A stretch of DNA of 64,000 nt from Thauera sp. (GTDB lineage Bacteria > Pseudomonadota > Gammaproteobacteria > Burkholderiales > Rhodocyclaceae). How positions within the stretch are numbered: the stretch's first letter is position 1; each line of letters starts with the position of its first letter. Both the position numbers and the translations under genes were made by a program. Where the stretch lies: assembly GCA_017302295.1 (NCBI GenBank), contig JAFLDS010000011.1, positions 1 to 64,000 of the forward strand. The letters run 5' to 3'. Of the stretch, positions 43,876 through 53,000 are shown piece by piece. The notes under the pieces are model-generated. The model was not told where the DNA came from and made no database searches. It was given only the letters and a program-made list of their open reading frames with translations.

Positions 43876-44943
43876 ATGGCTTATCAAGTCACGGTGCAGC
43901 CGCTGGGCGTGTCGTTCGAGGTCGAGGACGACCAGACCCTGCTCGACGCCGCGCTGCGCAGCGGTATCTACCTGCCCCACGCCTGCTGCCACGGCCTGTG
44001 TGCGACCTGCAAGGTGCAGGTCGTCGACGGCGAGATCGAGCACGGCGCGGCCTCGCCGTTCGCGCTGATGGACGTCGAGCGCGACGAAGGCAAGTGCCTC
44101 GCCTGCTGTGCGACGCCGGTGTCCGACCTGGTGATCGAGGCGGATGTCGACGAGGACGCGGACGCGCGGTCGATTCCGCTGCGCGACTTCAGCGGCACGG
44201 TGCAGGAGGTGTTCGATCTCAGCCCGACGATCAAGGGCGTGCGCATTGCTGTCGATGGCGGCGGCATGGACTTCCAGGCCGGCCAGTATGTGAACGTCGA
44301 CCTGCCGGGGCTGGAGCATCCGCGCGCGTTCTCGCTGGCCAGCCCGCCGGCGGACGCGAACCTGCTCGAGCTCAACGTGCGCCTGGTGCATGGCGGCAAG
44401 GGAACGACCTACATCCACAAGGATCTGAAGGCCGGCGACCCGATCCGGGTGTCCGGTCCGCTGGGGCGCTTCTTCGTACGCAAGTCGGACCGCCAGCCGG
44501 TAATCTTCATGGCCGGCGGCTCGGGGCTGTCGAGCCCGAAGGCCATGATCCAGGACATGCTGGAGACGGACGGCGATGACCGCCGCATCACGCTGATCTA
44601 TGGTGCGCGCAACCGCGCCGAACTGTACTACCACGATCTGTTCGTAGGCCTGACCGAGCGCTTTTCCAACTTTACTTACGTGCCGGCGCTCAGCGAGCCG
44701 ACCGAGGCCTGCAACTGGGAGGGTTTCACCGGCTTCGTGCACGACGCGGCGAAAGCGCATTTCGACAACGACTTCCGCGATCACAAGGCCTATCTGTGCG
44801 GCCCGCCGGTGATGGTCGAAGCCTGCATCCGCACGCTGATGCAGGGCCGCCTGTTCGAGCGCGACATCTACACCGAGCGCTTTGTGACCGCCGCGGACGG
44901 CAACAAGGCGGTGGCACGCAGCCCGCTGTTCAAGAAGATCTGA
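43876..44943 (+). CDS. dmpP: Phenol hydroxylase subunit P5 (NADH-dependent reductase)
   Basis: A 355-residue reductase. The N-terminal plant-type [2Fe-2S] domain has CCHGLCATC and a fourth Cys in CLACC; an FAD domain (RAFSLASPP) and an NAD domain (MAGGSGLSSPKAMIQD, CGPPVMVEACI) follow. It passes electrons from NADH to DmpN. It is the last gene of the operon: the DmpQ/XylT-type ferredoxin that reactivates catechol 2,3-dioxygenase does not follow. Confidence 0.95.
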   Translation: MAYQVTVQPLGVSFEVEDDQTLLDAALRSGIYLPHACCHGLCATCKVQVVDGEIEHGAASPFALMDVERDEGKCLACCATPVSDLVIEADVDEDADARSIPLRDFSGTVQEVFDLSPTIKGVRIAVDGGGMDFQAGQYVNVDLPGLEHPRAFSLASPPADANLLELNVRLVHGGKGTTYIHKDLKAGDPIRVSGPLGRFFVRKSDRQPVIFMAGGSGLSSPKAMIQDMLETDGDDRRITLIYGARNRAELYYHDLFVGLTERFSNFTYVPALSEPTEACNWEGFTGFVHDAAKAHFDNDFRDHKAYLCGPPVMVEACIRTLMQGRLFERDIYTERFVTAADGNKAVARSPLFKKI

Positions 44944-44952
44944 TCCGGGCGC

Positions 44953-44991
44953 AGGGATTCGCCGCCACTGCGTGCGCGGCGGCGAATCCCT
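44953..44991 (+). terminator. 14-bp perfect hairpin ending the phenol hydroxylase operon
   Basis: Arms 44953-44966 and 44978-44991 pair perfectly around an 11-base loop, ten bases after the dmpP stop. There is no T run, so termination efficiency is uncertain. Confidence 0.6.
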
Positions 44992-45094
44992 CCCTGTCCG
45001 CCATTCGCCTTCACCGCCCGCCTGCAACAGGTCGGTGTGCCCTATGTGGTGCGTGACGATGGTGCGGATCCGCAGTGCGGCGATCGGTCTGTAT

Positions 45095-45120
45095 TTCAAT
45101 GGTTCAATAAATATTGTATT
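45095..45120. promoter_or_regulatory. Probable ArsR operator
   Basis: An A/T-rich patch with TTCAAT repeated at 45095 and 45103 and the palindrome CAATA-AA-TATTG at 45105-45116 ends nine bases before the arsR start. ArsR/SmtB repressors bind imperfect A/T-rich palindromes at this position. Confidence 0.55.
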
Positions 45121-45128
45121 GTTTGTCC

Positions 45129-45473
45129 ATGGATAAGACAGCCGCGCTCACAATATTCGAATCCCTGTCGTCGGGCACCCGGTTGGACGTGTATCGCTTG
45201 CTGGTGAAGACAGGGCCGGAAGGTTTGGTGGCGGGGGAGATCGGTGCCACGCTCGAAGTGCCGCCGACCAATCTGTCCTTTCACCTGAAGGCGCTTACCT
45301 ATGCGGGCTTGCTGTCGGTGGAACAGGAGGGGCGCTTCCAGCGCTACCGCGCCAACATGGCGCGGATGGTGGACCTGATCGCCTACCTTACGGCCGAATG
45401 CTGTGCCGGCCACCCCGAGCAATGTGCCGGCGTGGCCGAGGCGGGCGCCTGTGGGCCGGCTTGCGCCCTGTAG
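45129..45473 (+). CDS. arsR: ArsR-family metalloregulator
   Basis: A 114-residue winged-helix repressor. The recognition helix region is LEVPPTNLSFHLKALTYAGLL. The C-terminal cysteines (AECCAGHPEQC) probably form the As(III) site, differing from the classic CVC in the recognition helix, so the variant resembles other ArsR groups with C-terminal Cys. It represses the downstream arsenic operon until arsenite binds. ATG 45129 follows the A/T-rich operator. Confidence 0.9.
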   Translation: MDKTAALTIFESLSSGTRLDVYRLLVKTGPEGLVAGEIGATLEVPPTNLSFHLKALTYAGLLSVEQEGRFQRYRANMARMVDLIAYLTAECCAGHPEQCAGVAEAGACGPACAL

Positions 45474-45518
45474 GAAGGTGAATGCCGGCCCGCGCGGCAG
45501 GCCGAAGCGGAGAGCGCA

Positions 45519-45941
45519 ATGAGAACCCTGACCATCCTGTGGCAACGGCTGGTCGACGCCAGCGGCCGCACCTGCCCGCGCTGTAGCACCACGCAGCAGC
45601 AAGTGGAACGCGCCGTCGAGCGTCTGACGGTGGCACTCGCGCCGCTGGGCGTCGAGCCGCGGCTGGAAATGCGGGAGATCGCGCCGCAGGAGTTCCAGTC
45701 GCAGCCACTCGAATCCAACCGCATCTGGATCGCCGGCGAACCGCTCGAAGCCTGGCTTAACGGCACCCCAGGTGCGAGCCGCTGCTGCGATGCCTGCGGC
45801 GACGCCGAATGCCGCACGCTGGAAGTGGAAGAACAAACATACGAGGCAATTCCCGCCGATCTAATGGTGCGCGCGGGCTTGATCGCCGCTAGCCGGCTGC
45901 TCGCGGCGGCGCCGTCATCCTGCGCACCGGGTTGCTGCTGA
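45519..45941 (+). CDS. DUF2703 family protein
   Basis: A 140-residue Cys-rich protein (CPRCSTTQQQ, SRCCDACGDAEC, CAPGCC) of the DUF2703 family. These are found beside ars genes and have thioredoxin-like features. A role in binding or transferring metalloid, or in redox support of arsenate reduction, is plausible but unproven. It is 45 bases after arsR and part of the operon. Confidence 0.8.
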   Translation: MRTLTILWQRLVDASGRTCPRCSTTQQQVERAVERLTVALAPLGVEPRLEMREIAPQEFQSQPLESNRIWIAGEPLEAWLNGTPGASRCCDACGDAECRTLEVEEQTYEAIPADLMVRAGLIAASRLLAAAPSSCAPGCC

Positions 45942-46054
45942 GCGGCGCTCCGCAGAGATTCATTTCGTACTTGCCGAGAGACTTTCGCAGATGAGTATCC
46001 GGTTTTATGCGGCCGAAGGGCCGGTCGCAGACTTCACCGCGCAGGAATCCTGAC

Positions 46055-47113
46055 ATGGGATTGTTTGAACGCTATCTGACCGTCTGGGTCGCGCTGGGCA
46101 TTCTTGCCGGCGTGGGGCTGGGGCTGGTCACGCCCGAGGCCTTCCAGGTGATTGCCGGGGTGGAGGTCGCCCATGTGAACCTGGTGGTGGCGGTGTTCAT
46201 CTGGGTGATGATCTACCCGATGATGATCCAGATCGACTGGCATGCCGTGCGCGAGGTCGGCACGAAGCCGCGCGGCCTGGTGCTGACGCTGGTGGTGAAC
46301 TGGCTGATCAAGCCGTTCACGATGGCGGCGCTGGGCGTGCTGTTCTTCCAGTACGTTTTTGCGCCCTGGGTCGATCCGCAGTCGGCCAGCGAATACATCG
46401 CTGGCATGATCCTGCTCGGCGTGGCGCCGTGCACCGCGATGGTGTTCGTATGGAGCCAGTTGGTGAAGGGCGATGCCAACTACACGTTGGTGCAGGTTTC
46501 GGTGAACGACATCATCATGGTCTTCGCCTTTGCGCCGATTGCCGCCTTCCTGCTCGGTGTCACCAACATCACCGTGCCGTGGGAAACCCTGGTGCTGTCG
46601 ACGGTGCTATACGTGGTGCTGCCGCTGCTCGCCGGCATGGGCACGCGCCATGCGCTGGAGCGCCGTTCCAGCCATGCCGTGGCCGATTTCGTTGCCACGC
46701 TCAAGCCCTGGTCCATCGTCGGCCTGATCGCGACCGTGGTGCTGTTGTTTGGCTTCCAGGCGGGCACCATCGTAGCCCAGCCGCTGGTGATCGCGATGAT
46801 CGCGGTGCCGCTCGTCGTGCAGAGCTACGGCATCTTCGCCATCGGTCTGATTGGCGCGCGCCTGCTCAAGCTGCCGCACAACGTCGCCGGCCCGGCCTGC
46901 CTGATCGGCACGTCCAACTTCTTCGAGCTCGCGGTGGCGGTGGCAATCTCGCTGTTCGGCCTGAACTCAGGCGCGGCGCTGGCGACCGTCGTCGGCGTGC
47001 TGGTGGAAGTGCCGGTGATGCTGTCGCTGGTGGCGATCGTCAATCGCATCGGGCAGGGCAGCGTGCCCGCAGCAGGACAGATGAATCTGAACGAAAAGGG
47101 AGCCCGGCCATGA
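46055..47113 (+). CDS. acr3: Arsenite efflux permease, ACR3 type
   Basis: A 352-residue, ten-helix bile acid/arsenite superfamily carrier. The conserved cysteine lies in [12 protein letters not shown], as in all ACR3 proteins, and helix 9 has the [16 protein letters not shown] segment. It exports As(III) using the proton gradient. ATG 46055 follows agga; the longer frame is non-native. It overlaps arsC by 4 bases (ATGA). Confidence 0.94.
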   Translation: MGLFERYLTVWVALGILAGVGLGLVTPEAFQVIAGVEVAHVNLVVAVFIWVMIYPMMIQIDWHAVREVGTKPRGLVLTLVVNWLIKPFTMAALGVLFFQYVFAPWVDPQSASEYIAGMILLGVAPCTAMVFVWSQLVKGDANYTLVQVSVNDIIMVFAFAPIAAFLLGVTNITVPWETLVLSTVLYVVLPLLAGMGTRHALERRSSHAVADFVATLKPWSIVGLIATVVLLFGFQAGTIVAQPLVIAMIAVPLVVQSYGIFAIGLIGARLLKLPHNVAGPACLIGTSNFFELAVAVAISLFGLNSGAALATVVGVLVEVPVMLSLVAIVNRIGQGSVPAAGQMNLNEKGARP

Positions 47114-47532
47114 GCGGCATCACCATCTATCACAACCCACGCTGCGGAACCTCGCGCAACACGCTGGCGATGATCCGCGATAGCGGCGAGGAGCCCACGG
47201 TCATCGAATACCTGCAGGCGCCGCCGACGCGCGCGCAACTCGTCGCCTTGATTGCCGCCGCAGGTCTCGGTGTGCGCGGCATCATGCGCGCGAAAGAGGC
47301 GATCTTCACCGAACTGGGGCTCGCCGACCCGGCACGGACCGACGAGGAGCTGATCGACGCGATGATGGCCCATCCGATCCTGATCAACCGGCCGATTGTC
47401 GTCACTCCGCTGGGCACCCGGCTGTGCCGGCCGTCGGAGGTGGTGCTGGAGATCCTGCCGCAGCCTCAGCGCGCCGCGTTTGCCAAGGAGGATGGCGAGC
47501 AGGTGGCCGATGCACAGGGGCGGCGCGTGTGA
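47110..47532 (+). CDS. arsC: Arsenate reductase (glutaredoxin type)
   Basis: A 140-residue ArsC with the active-site motif [10 protein letters not shown] and the arginine triad region of the family ([25 protein letters not shown]). It reduces As(V) to As(III) with glutathione/glutaredoxin for export by ACR3. It is coupled to acr3 by ATGA overlap. Confidence 0.94.
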   Translation: MSGITIYHNPRCGTSRNTLAMIRDSGEEPTVIEYLQAPPTRAQLVALIAAAGLGVRGIMRAKEAIFTELGLADPARTDEELIDAMMAHPILINRPIVVTPLGTRLCRPSEVVLEILPQPQRAAFAKEDGEQVADAQGRRV

Positions 47533-47680
47533 GCGATTGCCACTTCGGGCGTGCCGAGCGGTTGTCATGGAATGTGAATCCGCCGTCGCCTTGATCTGGT
47601 TGCTTGTCGCCGGCCGGTCGGCCCGTTAGCAGTTGAACTGCTGGGTGCGGCTGGCGTGCTCCCGGCCTGGAGGTCGTGAA

Positions 47681-49150
47681 ATGGACGGTGTGCTCGGTTT
47701 TGCGATGTCGATGTTCTACGGTGGCGCGGGCAACCTGGCGGCCTATCTCGCGGCCCACGTGCTGCTGTGCCTGCTGCCGGCTTTCTTCATCGCCGGGGCG
47801 ATGTCGGCGTTGATCCCGAAGGAGACAGTCACCCGTTTCCTTGGCCGCAACTCGCCGAAGACGGTGTCCTATCCAGCCGCAGCGGCGGCGGGTTCGCTGC
47901 TCGCGGTGTGTTCCTGCACCATCGTTCCGCTGTTCGCCGGCATCTACAAGAAAGGCGCCGGGCTGGGACCGGCGATCACCTTCCTGTTCTTCGCCCCGGC
48001 GGCCAACATCCTGGCGCTCGTCTATACGGGCGGCATCATCGGCCCCGATCTGGCGATTGCCCGCTTCCTGCTCTCGCTGACTTTCGGCATCGGCATCGGC
48101 CTGATCATGGCGCTGATATTCCGCGCCGACGACGCCGCGCACGACCTCGCCACCGACAGCGCCTTCGCCGCGCAGGGGGCGGGCATGGGGCGCGCGCCAC
48201 TGGTGTTCCTGTTCATGTGGGTCGCGCTGCTGCTGGCCGGCACCTTGAAGCTGGGCGTGCTGACCGGCAGCTGGTTCCAGGTCGAGCTGCCGCTGGCGGA
48301 TGCGCAAGCCTGGCAGAGCGTGCTCGATCGCCTGGTGCCCTATGACGCCGCCAAGGGCGAGGAGGGCGTGTCGCTGCAGGGCGTGGTGCTGATCGTGCTG
48401 CTGGCGGCGATCGGCTTCAGCGCCTGGCGCGGGCTGGAGAATATCCAGGACGGCGCCAGTGGCTGGACCTGGACCAGCCTGGCGCTGATCGCGGCCACCC
48501 TGCTGTTTGCCGCGCTATCGGTGCAGGCGGGGCCGGAGGGACTGCGCATCGGCTTCACCGGCAAGTTCTTCGGTGTCGCCGTCACGCTCGCCGGGGTGCA
48601 TCACATCGCCCGGCGCCGCCTGGCAGCGGAGGAACTGCAGGACTGGCTGTGGGAGTCATGGCGCTTCGTGAAGCAGATCTTCCCGCTGCTGGTGATCGGC
48701 GTCTTCATCGTCGGCATGATCCGCGTGCTGATCCGGCCCGAATGGATCGAGATGCTCGCCGGGGCCAATACCTTGCTCGGGAACTTTGCCGGGGTCGCGT
48801 TCGGCGTGTTCATGTACTTCCCCACCTTGGTGGAGGTGCCAATCGCCAAGATGTTCCTCGACCTGGGCATGCACCGCGGCCCGCTGCTGGCCTACCTGAT
48901 GTCCGACCCCGAACTGTCGCTGCAGAGCATGCTGATCATCGCCGCCATCATCGGCCGGCGGAAGACGGCCGCCTACGTCGGCCTGGTGGCGCTGTTCAGC
49001 GCGGCGGCCGGGCTCACCTACGGGGCCTGGATCGACGGTGCCTCGGTGTTCACGCTCGCCCTGTGGCTGGCGGGTTTCATTGCGCTGCTGGTGCTGCTGC
49101 TGGCGCTCGCCAGCCGGCGCACCACGCCTTCCTCACTGAAAGGAGTCTGA
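47681..49150 (+). CDS. ArsP-type permease (PF03773)
   Basis: A 489-residue membrane protein with about ten helices. The signature CSCTIVPLFAGIYKKGAGLGPAITFLFFAPAANILA contains the CSC motif of SO_0444/ArsP carriers, which export methylarsenite and organoarsenicals or other soft ions. The second half repeats the fold, with the motif FMYFPTLVEVPIAKMFLDLGM. ATG 47681 is used with ggtcgtg upstream. It forms a cassette with the redox protein just downstream. Confidence 0.88.
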   Translation: MDGVLGFAMSMFYGGAGNLAAYLAAHVLLCLLPAFFIAGAMSALIPKETVTRFLGRNSPKTVSYPAAAAAGSLLAVCSCTIVPLFAGIYKKGAGLGPAITFLFFAPAANILALVYTGGIIGPDLAIARFLLSLTFGIGIGLIMALIFRADDAAHDLATDSAFAAQGAGMGRAPLVFLFMWVALLLAGTLKLGVLTGSWFQVELPLADAQAWQSVLDRLVPYDAAKGEEGVSLQGVVLIVLLAAIGFSAWRGLENIQDGASGWTWTSLALIAATLLFAALSVQAGPEGLRIGFTGKFFGVAVTLAGVHHIARRRLAAEELQDWLWESWRFVKQIFPLLVIGVFIVGMIRVLIRPEWIEMLAGANTLLGNFAGVAFGVFMYFPTLVEVPIAKMFLDLGMHRGPLLAYLMSDPELSLQSMLIIAAIIGRRKTAAYVGLVALFSAAAGLTYGAWIDGASVFTLALWLAGFIALLVLLLALASRRTTPSSLKGV

Positions 49151-49152
49151 TC

Positions 49153-49395
49153 ATGTTGAGCATCAAGGTTCTCGGTCCGGGTTGCGCCAACTGCCGCAAG
49201 CTGGAGGAAATCGCCCGCGAGGCGGCAGCCTTGGCCGGTGTAGAGGCGGAGATCACCAAGGTCACCGACATGCAGCAGATCATCGCCTACGACGTGCTGA
49301 AGACGCCGGGTCTGGTGATCAACGAGAAGCTGGTGTCGTCGGGCCGCATCCCCACGCCGGCGAGCGTGGTCGAGTGGATTCGCGCCGCAGCCTGA
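49153..49395 (+). CDS. Thioredoxin-fold redox protein (redox-active disulfide protein 2 type)
   Basis: An 80-residue small thioredoxin-like protein. The CANC motif near residue 11 (GPGCANCRKLEE) and cis-Pro in KTPGLVIN fit the TIGR00412-type family regularly found with PF03773 permeases. It begins three bases after the permease stop. It likely delivers electrons or a metalloid to the permease. Confidence 0.88.
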   Translation: MLSIKVLGPGCANCRKLEEIAREAAALAGVEAEITKVTDMQQIIAYDVLKTPGLVINEKLVSSGRIPTPASVVEWIRAAA

Positions 49396-49410
49396 CCCGG
49401 GAGAAACGAA

Positions 49411-49737
49411 TTGCAGACGAGCTATCTGGCGCAGGAGCCTGCGCGCAGCGAAGTGGATGCGCTTGCAGGCGCGACCGTGGTCGAGTTCGGCGCGCCCTGG
49501 TGCGGCTACTGCCAGGCGGCGCAGCCGGCCATCGCCGAGGCGTTCGCCGCGCATCCCGGCGTGCGCCACCTGAAGATCGAGGACGGCCCGGGCCGCAGGC
49601 TGGGGCGTTCGTTCCGCGTCAAGCTGTGGCCCACGCTGGTGTTCATGCGCGACGGCCAGGAACTCGAGCGCCTGGTGCGGCCGGCCGGCGCAGACGAAAT
49701 CGGCCAGGCGCTCGCTCGCATCGACCGCCCCGGCTGA
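49411..49737 (+). CDS. Thioredoxin family protein
   Basis: A 108-residue thioredoxin with active site WCGYC and cis-Pro in LWPTLVFM. It starts with TTG, with ggagaaacg upstream. It lies last in the arsenic operon and may regenerate ArsC or the disulfide protein. The hairpin that ends the operon overlaps the 3' end of the convergent gene near 49779-49799. Confidence 0.85.
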   Translation: MQTSYLAQEPARSEVDALAGATVVEFGAPWCGYCQAAQPAIAEAFAAHPGVRHLKIEDGPGRRLGRSFRVKLWPTLVFMRDGQELERLVRPAGADEIGQALARIDRPG

Positions 49738-49785
49738 GCACGGCGCCGCCGCGGCCGGGCGCTCCGTGTGGGAGGCGGAGGCGCG

Positions 49786-50850
49786 TCATTGCGCCTCGCG
49801 CTCGCGGTAGTGGGTCTGCCCCGGCCACACGCCCCACATGTCGATGTGGCGCTGGCCCGTAAGCCATTGGCCCAGCGGCGACGGCCACTGGAGCTCGTAA
49901 TGGTCGTCATTGATCATGCCGATGAAGCGCAGATGCAGGCGCAGGTTGGTCGCGTTGAGCGGAATGTCGCCGAAGGTCTTGGTCAGGCCGCCGCTGATCT
50001 GCACCTTCTTTGTCTGCGGTCCCGAGGGGGTGTCGTAGCTCAGCGTCACCTCGACGATGTAGGTGCACCACACCTGGTTGACCAGGACCAGCTCGAATGA
50101 GCCGATCGGCATGATCCAGTTCGGGATGACCAGTCGCCTGTCGAAGGACGCGAAGGTATAGGCGATCGGCACCGGGACGGGCGCGATAACGCCCGAGCGG
50201 TCCGGCCACAGGTGCCGGTCGATGCTCTTTTCCTGGTTCGTCGACACGTAGGAGCCCCTGCCCGAAGCCTTGCCCAGCATCTGGTTGATGCCGCTCACCG
50301 AGCCGGCGAGGGAAAAGCTGCCGCTGTCTTCCTGCGAGCCGACGTTGAGGCCGCTGTTCGCCCACAGCACGCTGGTGACCACGCCGAAACCCTGGGCGAT
50401 GTTCGTGCCGTCGCCCATGCTCACCGACTTCGCCTTGGCGGCCAGCACATCGAGGTTGTCATGCAGCACGGTGCCGAAGTCCTCGACCGTCGATTCGTGC
50501 GACAGGGCGAACTCAGAGGCGATAGCCCCGGCCTTCTCGAGCCCCCACTTCACTTCGAGGCCGGCGTCCACCTTGGTGCCGGTCTCCGGATCGACGGTGG
50601 AGGCGTCAAGCTTGAGCGACGCTTCCTTGCGCGACACATGCTCCGACGACAGTTGCCAGGTGTTCGAGGTGGCGGCGTCGTTCACCTTCACCTTCAGCAG
50701 ATCGGCGGCAACGAGACGGAAATCGCCGGAGGTCGGGTCGACGATGCCGACCGCCCCCGGCCGGATCTGCGGGCTGAGCGCCCAATTGCCCCAGAAGGGG
50801 GGACGGCTGTTGCGGATCAGGTTGGTGAATGCCCGGTTCCAGTTCGACAT
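49786..50850 (-). CDS. Unknown protein, divergent from the DUF4062-protease gene
   Basis: A 354-residue protein with no signal peptide, metal motif or enzyme motif I recognise. The N-terminal WALSPQIRPGAVGIVDPTSGDFRLV reads as a beta-rich segment, the middle (residues 80-190) is a Ser/Asp-rich region with alternating hydrophobic residues, and the C-terminal part has beta strands and a Trp-rich end (WPSPLGQW, MWGVWPGQ). ATG 50850 has ggag upstream; an upstream extension lies in the divergent region. Adjacency to a protease suggests it may be a substrate or effector, which is inference. Confidence 0.7.
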   Translation of the reverse strand: MSNWNRAFTNLIRNSRPPFWGNWALSPQIRPGAVGIVDPTSGDFRLVAADLLKVKVNDAATSNTWQLSSEHVSRKEASLKLDASTVDPETGTKVDAGLEVKWGLEKAGAIASEFALSHESTVEDFGTVLHDNLDVLAAKAKSVSMGDGTNIAQGFGVVTSVLWANSGLNVGSQEDSGSFSLAGSVSGINQMLGKASGRGSYVSTNQEKSIDRHLWPDRSGVIAPVPVPIAYTFASFDRRLVIPNWIMPIGSFELVLVNQVWCTYIVEVTLSYDTPSGPQTKKVQISGGLTKTFGDIPLNATNLRLHLRFIGMINDDHYELQWPSPLGQWLTGQRHIDMWGVWPGQTHYREREAQ

Positions 50851-51107
50851 GGCGATGCTCCCTGAGGTGATGAAGCGGCAGTGCAGGGACGGTGTCCCGG
50901 CCCTGCAGGACAGGCTCTCGAAGGGGCAGCCGCGCACGACGGACGGCGGTGCGGAATGCATGTTCTTATTCCCTAAACATAGTCGCTGCTGGCTCGAGGG
51001 CAAGGGCGTAGTGCGGGGCGCCGCCCGCCGCAGGCGTTGATGTTGGCCTTGCATCTTCGCTGCGCCTCGCTACCTTGAAACCATGGGGGGCGACCGAGGG
51101 GAAGGGG

Positions 51108-52292
51108 ATGAGCCTGAAGATCTATCTGTCCTCGACCTTCGAGGATCTGAAGGACTACCGGCGGCGGGTGTATGACCAGTTGCGCGCCTTGCGCCACGAC
51201 GTCATCGCGATGGAGGACTACGTCGCCGCCGACGAGCGTCCGCTCGACAAATGCCTGCGCGACGTGCGCGACAGCGATGTCTACATCGGCCTCTTCGCCT
51301 GGCGCTACGGCTACGTGCCGCGCGCCGGCAATCCGCAGCGCCGCTCGGTGACCGAACTCGAATATCTCGAGGCGAGGAAGCACAAGAAGCCCTGCCTGAT
51401 CTTCCTCACCGACAATCGCGCCCCGTGGCCGCCGGACCAGATGGACTCCACCACCGGCGACAACGACGGCGGCAAGAAGATCGTTGCCCTGCGTAAGGCC
51501 TTGCGGGAGAAGGGGCTGGTGTCGACCTTCGAGACGCCGGAGGCGCTCGCGACCAAGGTCGTGACCGCGCTCTACAGCTGGCAATCGGAGACCTCGATGG
51601 CGCAGTCGGCGCGCGCGCACGGCGCAGTCGAGGAGGTGCTTTCCGCCGGGGTGCAGGCGGCGGCGCGCAAGACCAACGCCCTGCTGTGGGTGCCAGGCTC
51701 GCGGCTGCGGGTGCGCTTCATCGGCACGGACGCGAGATTCGCCGCGCGCATCCTGCGCCTGGCCCAGATCTGGAGCGCCTACGCGAACATCTTTTTCGTC
51801 GCCAGCGACGACAATGATGCCGAGGTGCGCGTCGCCTTCGACAAGAACGGCGGCTCCTGGTCCTACGAGGGCTCGAACTGCCTGGCCGTGCCCGCGACCG
51901 AGCCGACGATGAACCTCGGCTGGCTGGAGCCGGCCCTGCCGATCGACGACGTGGAGTCCGTCGTGCTGCACGAGTTCGGCCACGTGCTGGGCCTCGCGCA
52001 CGAACACAACAATCCCAGCGGCGACATTCCGTGGGACAGGAAGGAGGTGCAAAAGCTCCTCGGCGGACCGCCCAATCACTGGGACGAGCACACCATCGAG
52101 CAGTACCTCTACAGCACCTGGGAGGCGAACCGCTTTCCGTTCGCCAAGCCCTTCGACCCGCTGTCGATCATGTCCTACTTCTTTCCGAAGGAAGTCACCG
52201 GCGGCAAGCCGATCTTCGGCACCAACACCACCCTGTCGTCGGGCGACAAGGAGTTCATCAGCCGGCTGTATCCGTATGCAGCGGGGGGTTGA
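51108..52292 (+). CDS. DUF4062-metzincin protease fusion
   Basis: A 394-residue protein in two parts. Residues 1-110 are a DUF4062 domain (KIYLSSTFEDLKDYRRRVYDQL, GLFAWRYGYVP, SVTELEYLEA), a TIR-like fold used in bacterial conflict proteins. Residues from about 190 form a metzincin zinc peptidase with HEFGHVLGLAHEH (H288, E289, H292, H298) and a Met-turn (LSIMSYFF) near residue 352. Both active-site elements are intact. No signal peptide is present, so it acts in the cytosol. gaagggg precedes the ATG. The gene lies beside higBA and a SLOG plus TIR-like gene, and is divergent from an unknown protein. Confidence 0.85.
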   Translation: MSLKIYLSSTFEDLKDYRRRVYDQLRALRHDVIAMEDYVAADERPLDKCLRDVRDSDVYIGLFAWRYGYVPRAGNPQRRSVTELEYLEARKHKKPCLIFLTDNRAPWPPDQMDSTTGDNDGGKKIVALRKALREKGLVSTFETPEALATKVVTALYSWQSETSMAQSARAHGAVEEVLSAGVQAAARKTNALLWVPGSRLRVRFIGTDARFAARILRLAQIWSAYANIFFVASDDNDAEVRVAFDKNGGSWSYEGSNCLAVPATEPTMNLGWLEPALPIDDVESVVLHEFGHVLGLAHEHNNPSGDIPWDRKEVQKLLGGPPNHWDEHTIEQYLYSTWEANRFPFAKPFDPLSIMSYFFPKEVTGGKPIFGTNTTLSSGDKEFISRLYPYAAGG

Positions 52293-52338
52293 GGGTGAAC
52301 GCTTGAAGTTTAATGCGGATCGTTATATGTTTCGCGTC

Positions 52339-52617
52339 ATGATCCGTTCGTTCAAATGCCGAGCTACGCAGGCCCTGTTCGCGGGCCAAACCATCCCGCG
52401 CTTTGCGAACTTCAGGGTCGTGGCGGAGCGCAAGCTGGCGATGCTGCACCGTGCAGTCCGGCTGGAGGATCTGCGCGTACCCCCTAATAATCACCTGGAA
52501 GCCTTGAAGGGCGACCGCCGGGGCCAACACAGCATCCGAATCAATGGACAGTGGCGGCTATGTTTTCGGTTTGACGGCAGCGACGCGTTCGACGTCGAAA
52601 TCGTCGACTACCATTGA
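52339..52617 (+). CDS. higB: HigB-type toxin
   Basis: A 92-residue RelE/ParE-superfamily mRNA interferase of the HigB group (MIRSFKCRATQALFAGQTIP, and the C-terminal INGQWRLCFRFDGSDAFDVEIVDYH). It cleaves translated mRNA at the ribosome. It lies first in the pair, as usual for higBA. A longer start at 52276 would extend into the preceding stop region and is less typical. Confidence 0.9.
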   Translation: MIRSFKCRATQALFAGQTIPRFANFRVVAERKLAMLHRAVRLEDLRVPPNNHLEALKGDRRGQHSIRINGQWRLCFRFDGSDAFDVEIVDYH

Positions 52618-52629
52618 GAGGCAGACACC

Positions 52630-52938
52630 ATGGAGCCTATTACCAACGGCATGCGGCCGATCCATCCGGGTGAAGTGCTGCGCGAGGAGTTCCTGATTCC
52701 GCTTGGGATCACGCCGCATGCGCTGGCACTGGAGTTGCAGGTATCTGCGCCGCGCATCAACGACGTCGTGCGTGAGCGGCGTGCGGTGACTGCCGACACC
52801 GCGCTGCGGCTTGCCGCCTTCTTCGGCAACAGTGCGGAGTTCTGGATGGGCCTCCAGACGGACTACGACATGGCGATCGCACGCAGCGCCGCAGCAGACG
52901 CGATTGCGCGCATCAGGCGCTTCGAGCCCACACACTGA
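52630..52938 (+). CDS. higA: HigA-type antitoxin
   Basis: A 102-residue antitoxin with a Xre-type helix-turn-helix (MRPIHPGEVLREEFLIPLGITPHALALELQVSAPRINDVVRERRAV). It neutralises HigB and represses the pair. It begins 12 bases after the toxin stop. Confidence 0.92.
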   Translation: MEPITNGMRPIHPGEVLREEFLIPLGITPHALALELQVSAPRINDVVRERRAVTADTALRLAAFFGNSAEFWMGLQTDYDMAIARSAAADAIARIRRFEPTH

Positions 52939-53000
52939 TCGCTTCGGCGGCAGACGCCACTGCTCGAACTCCACCGCAACCTGCGCCACAATGCGCAGCT

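Noticed and set aside
44999-45009. Another copy of the inverted repeat (cgccattcgc) after the phenol operon
   Set aside because: Only about ten bases match the repeats at 59169 and 63981, so it is likely coincidence.
45010-45110. Short peptide-coding fragment between dmpP and arsR
   Set aside because: A readable stretch of about 35 residues has no family I recognise and no start, so it is not reported as a gene.
49786-50850. Bacterial gasdermin as identity of the unknown neighbour of the protease
   Set aside because: The pairing with a protease is suggestive, but size and sequence show no gasdermin features I can point to.
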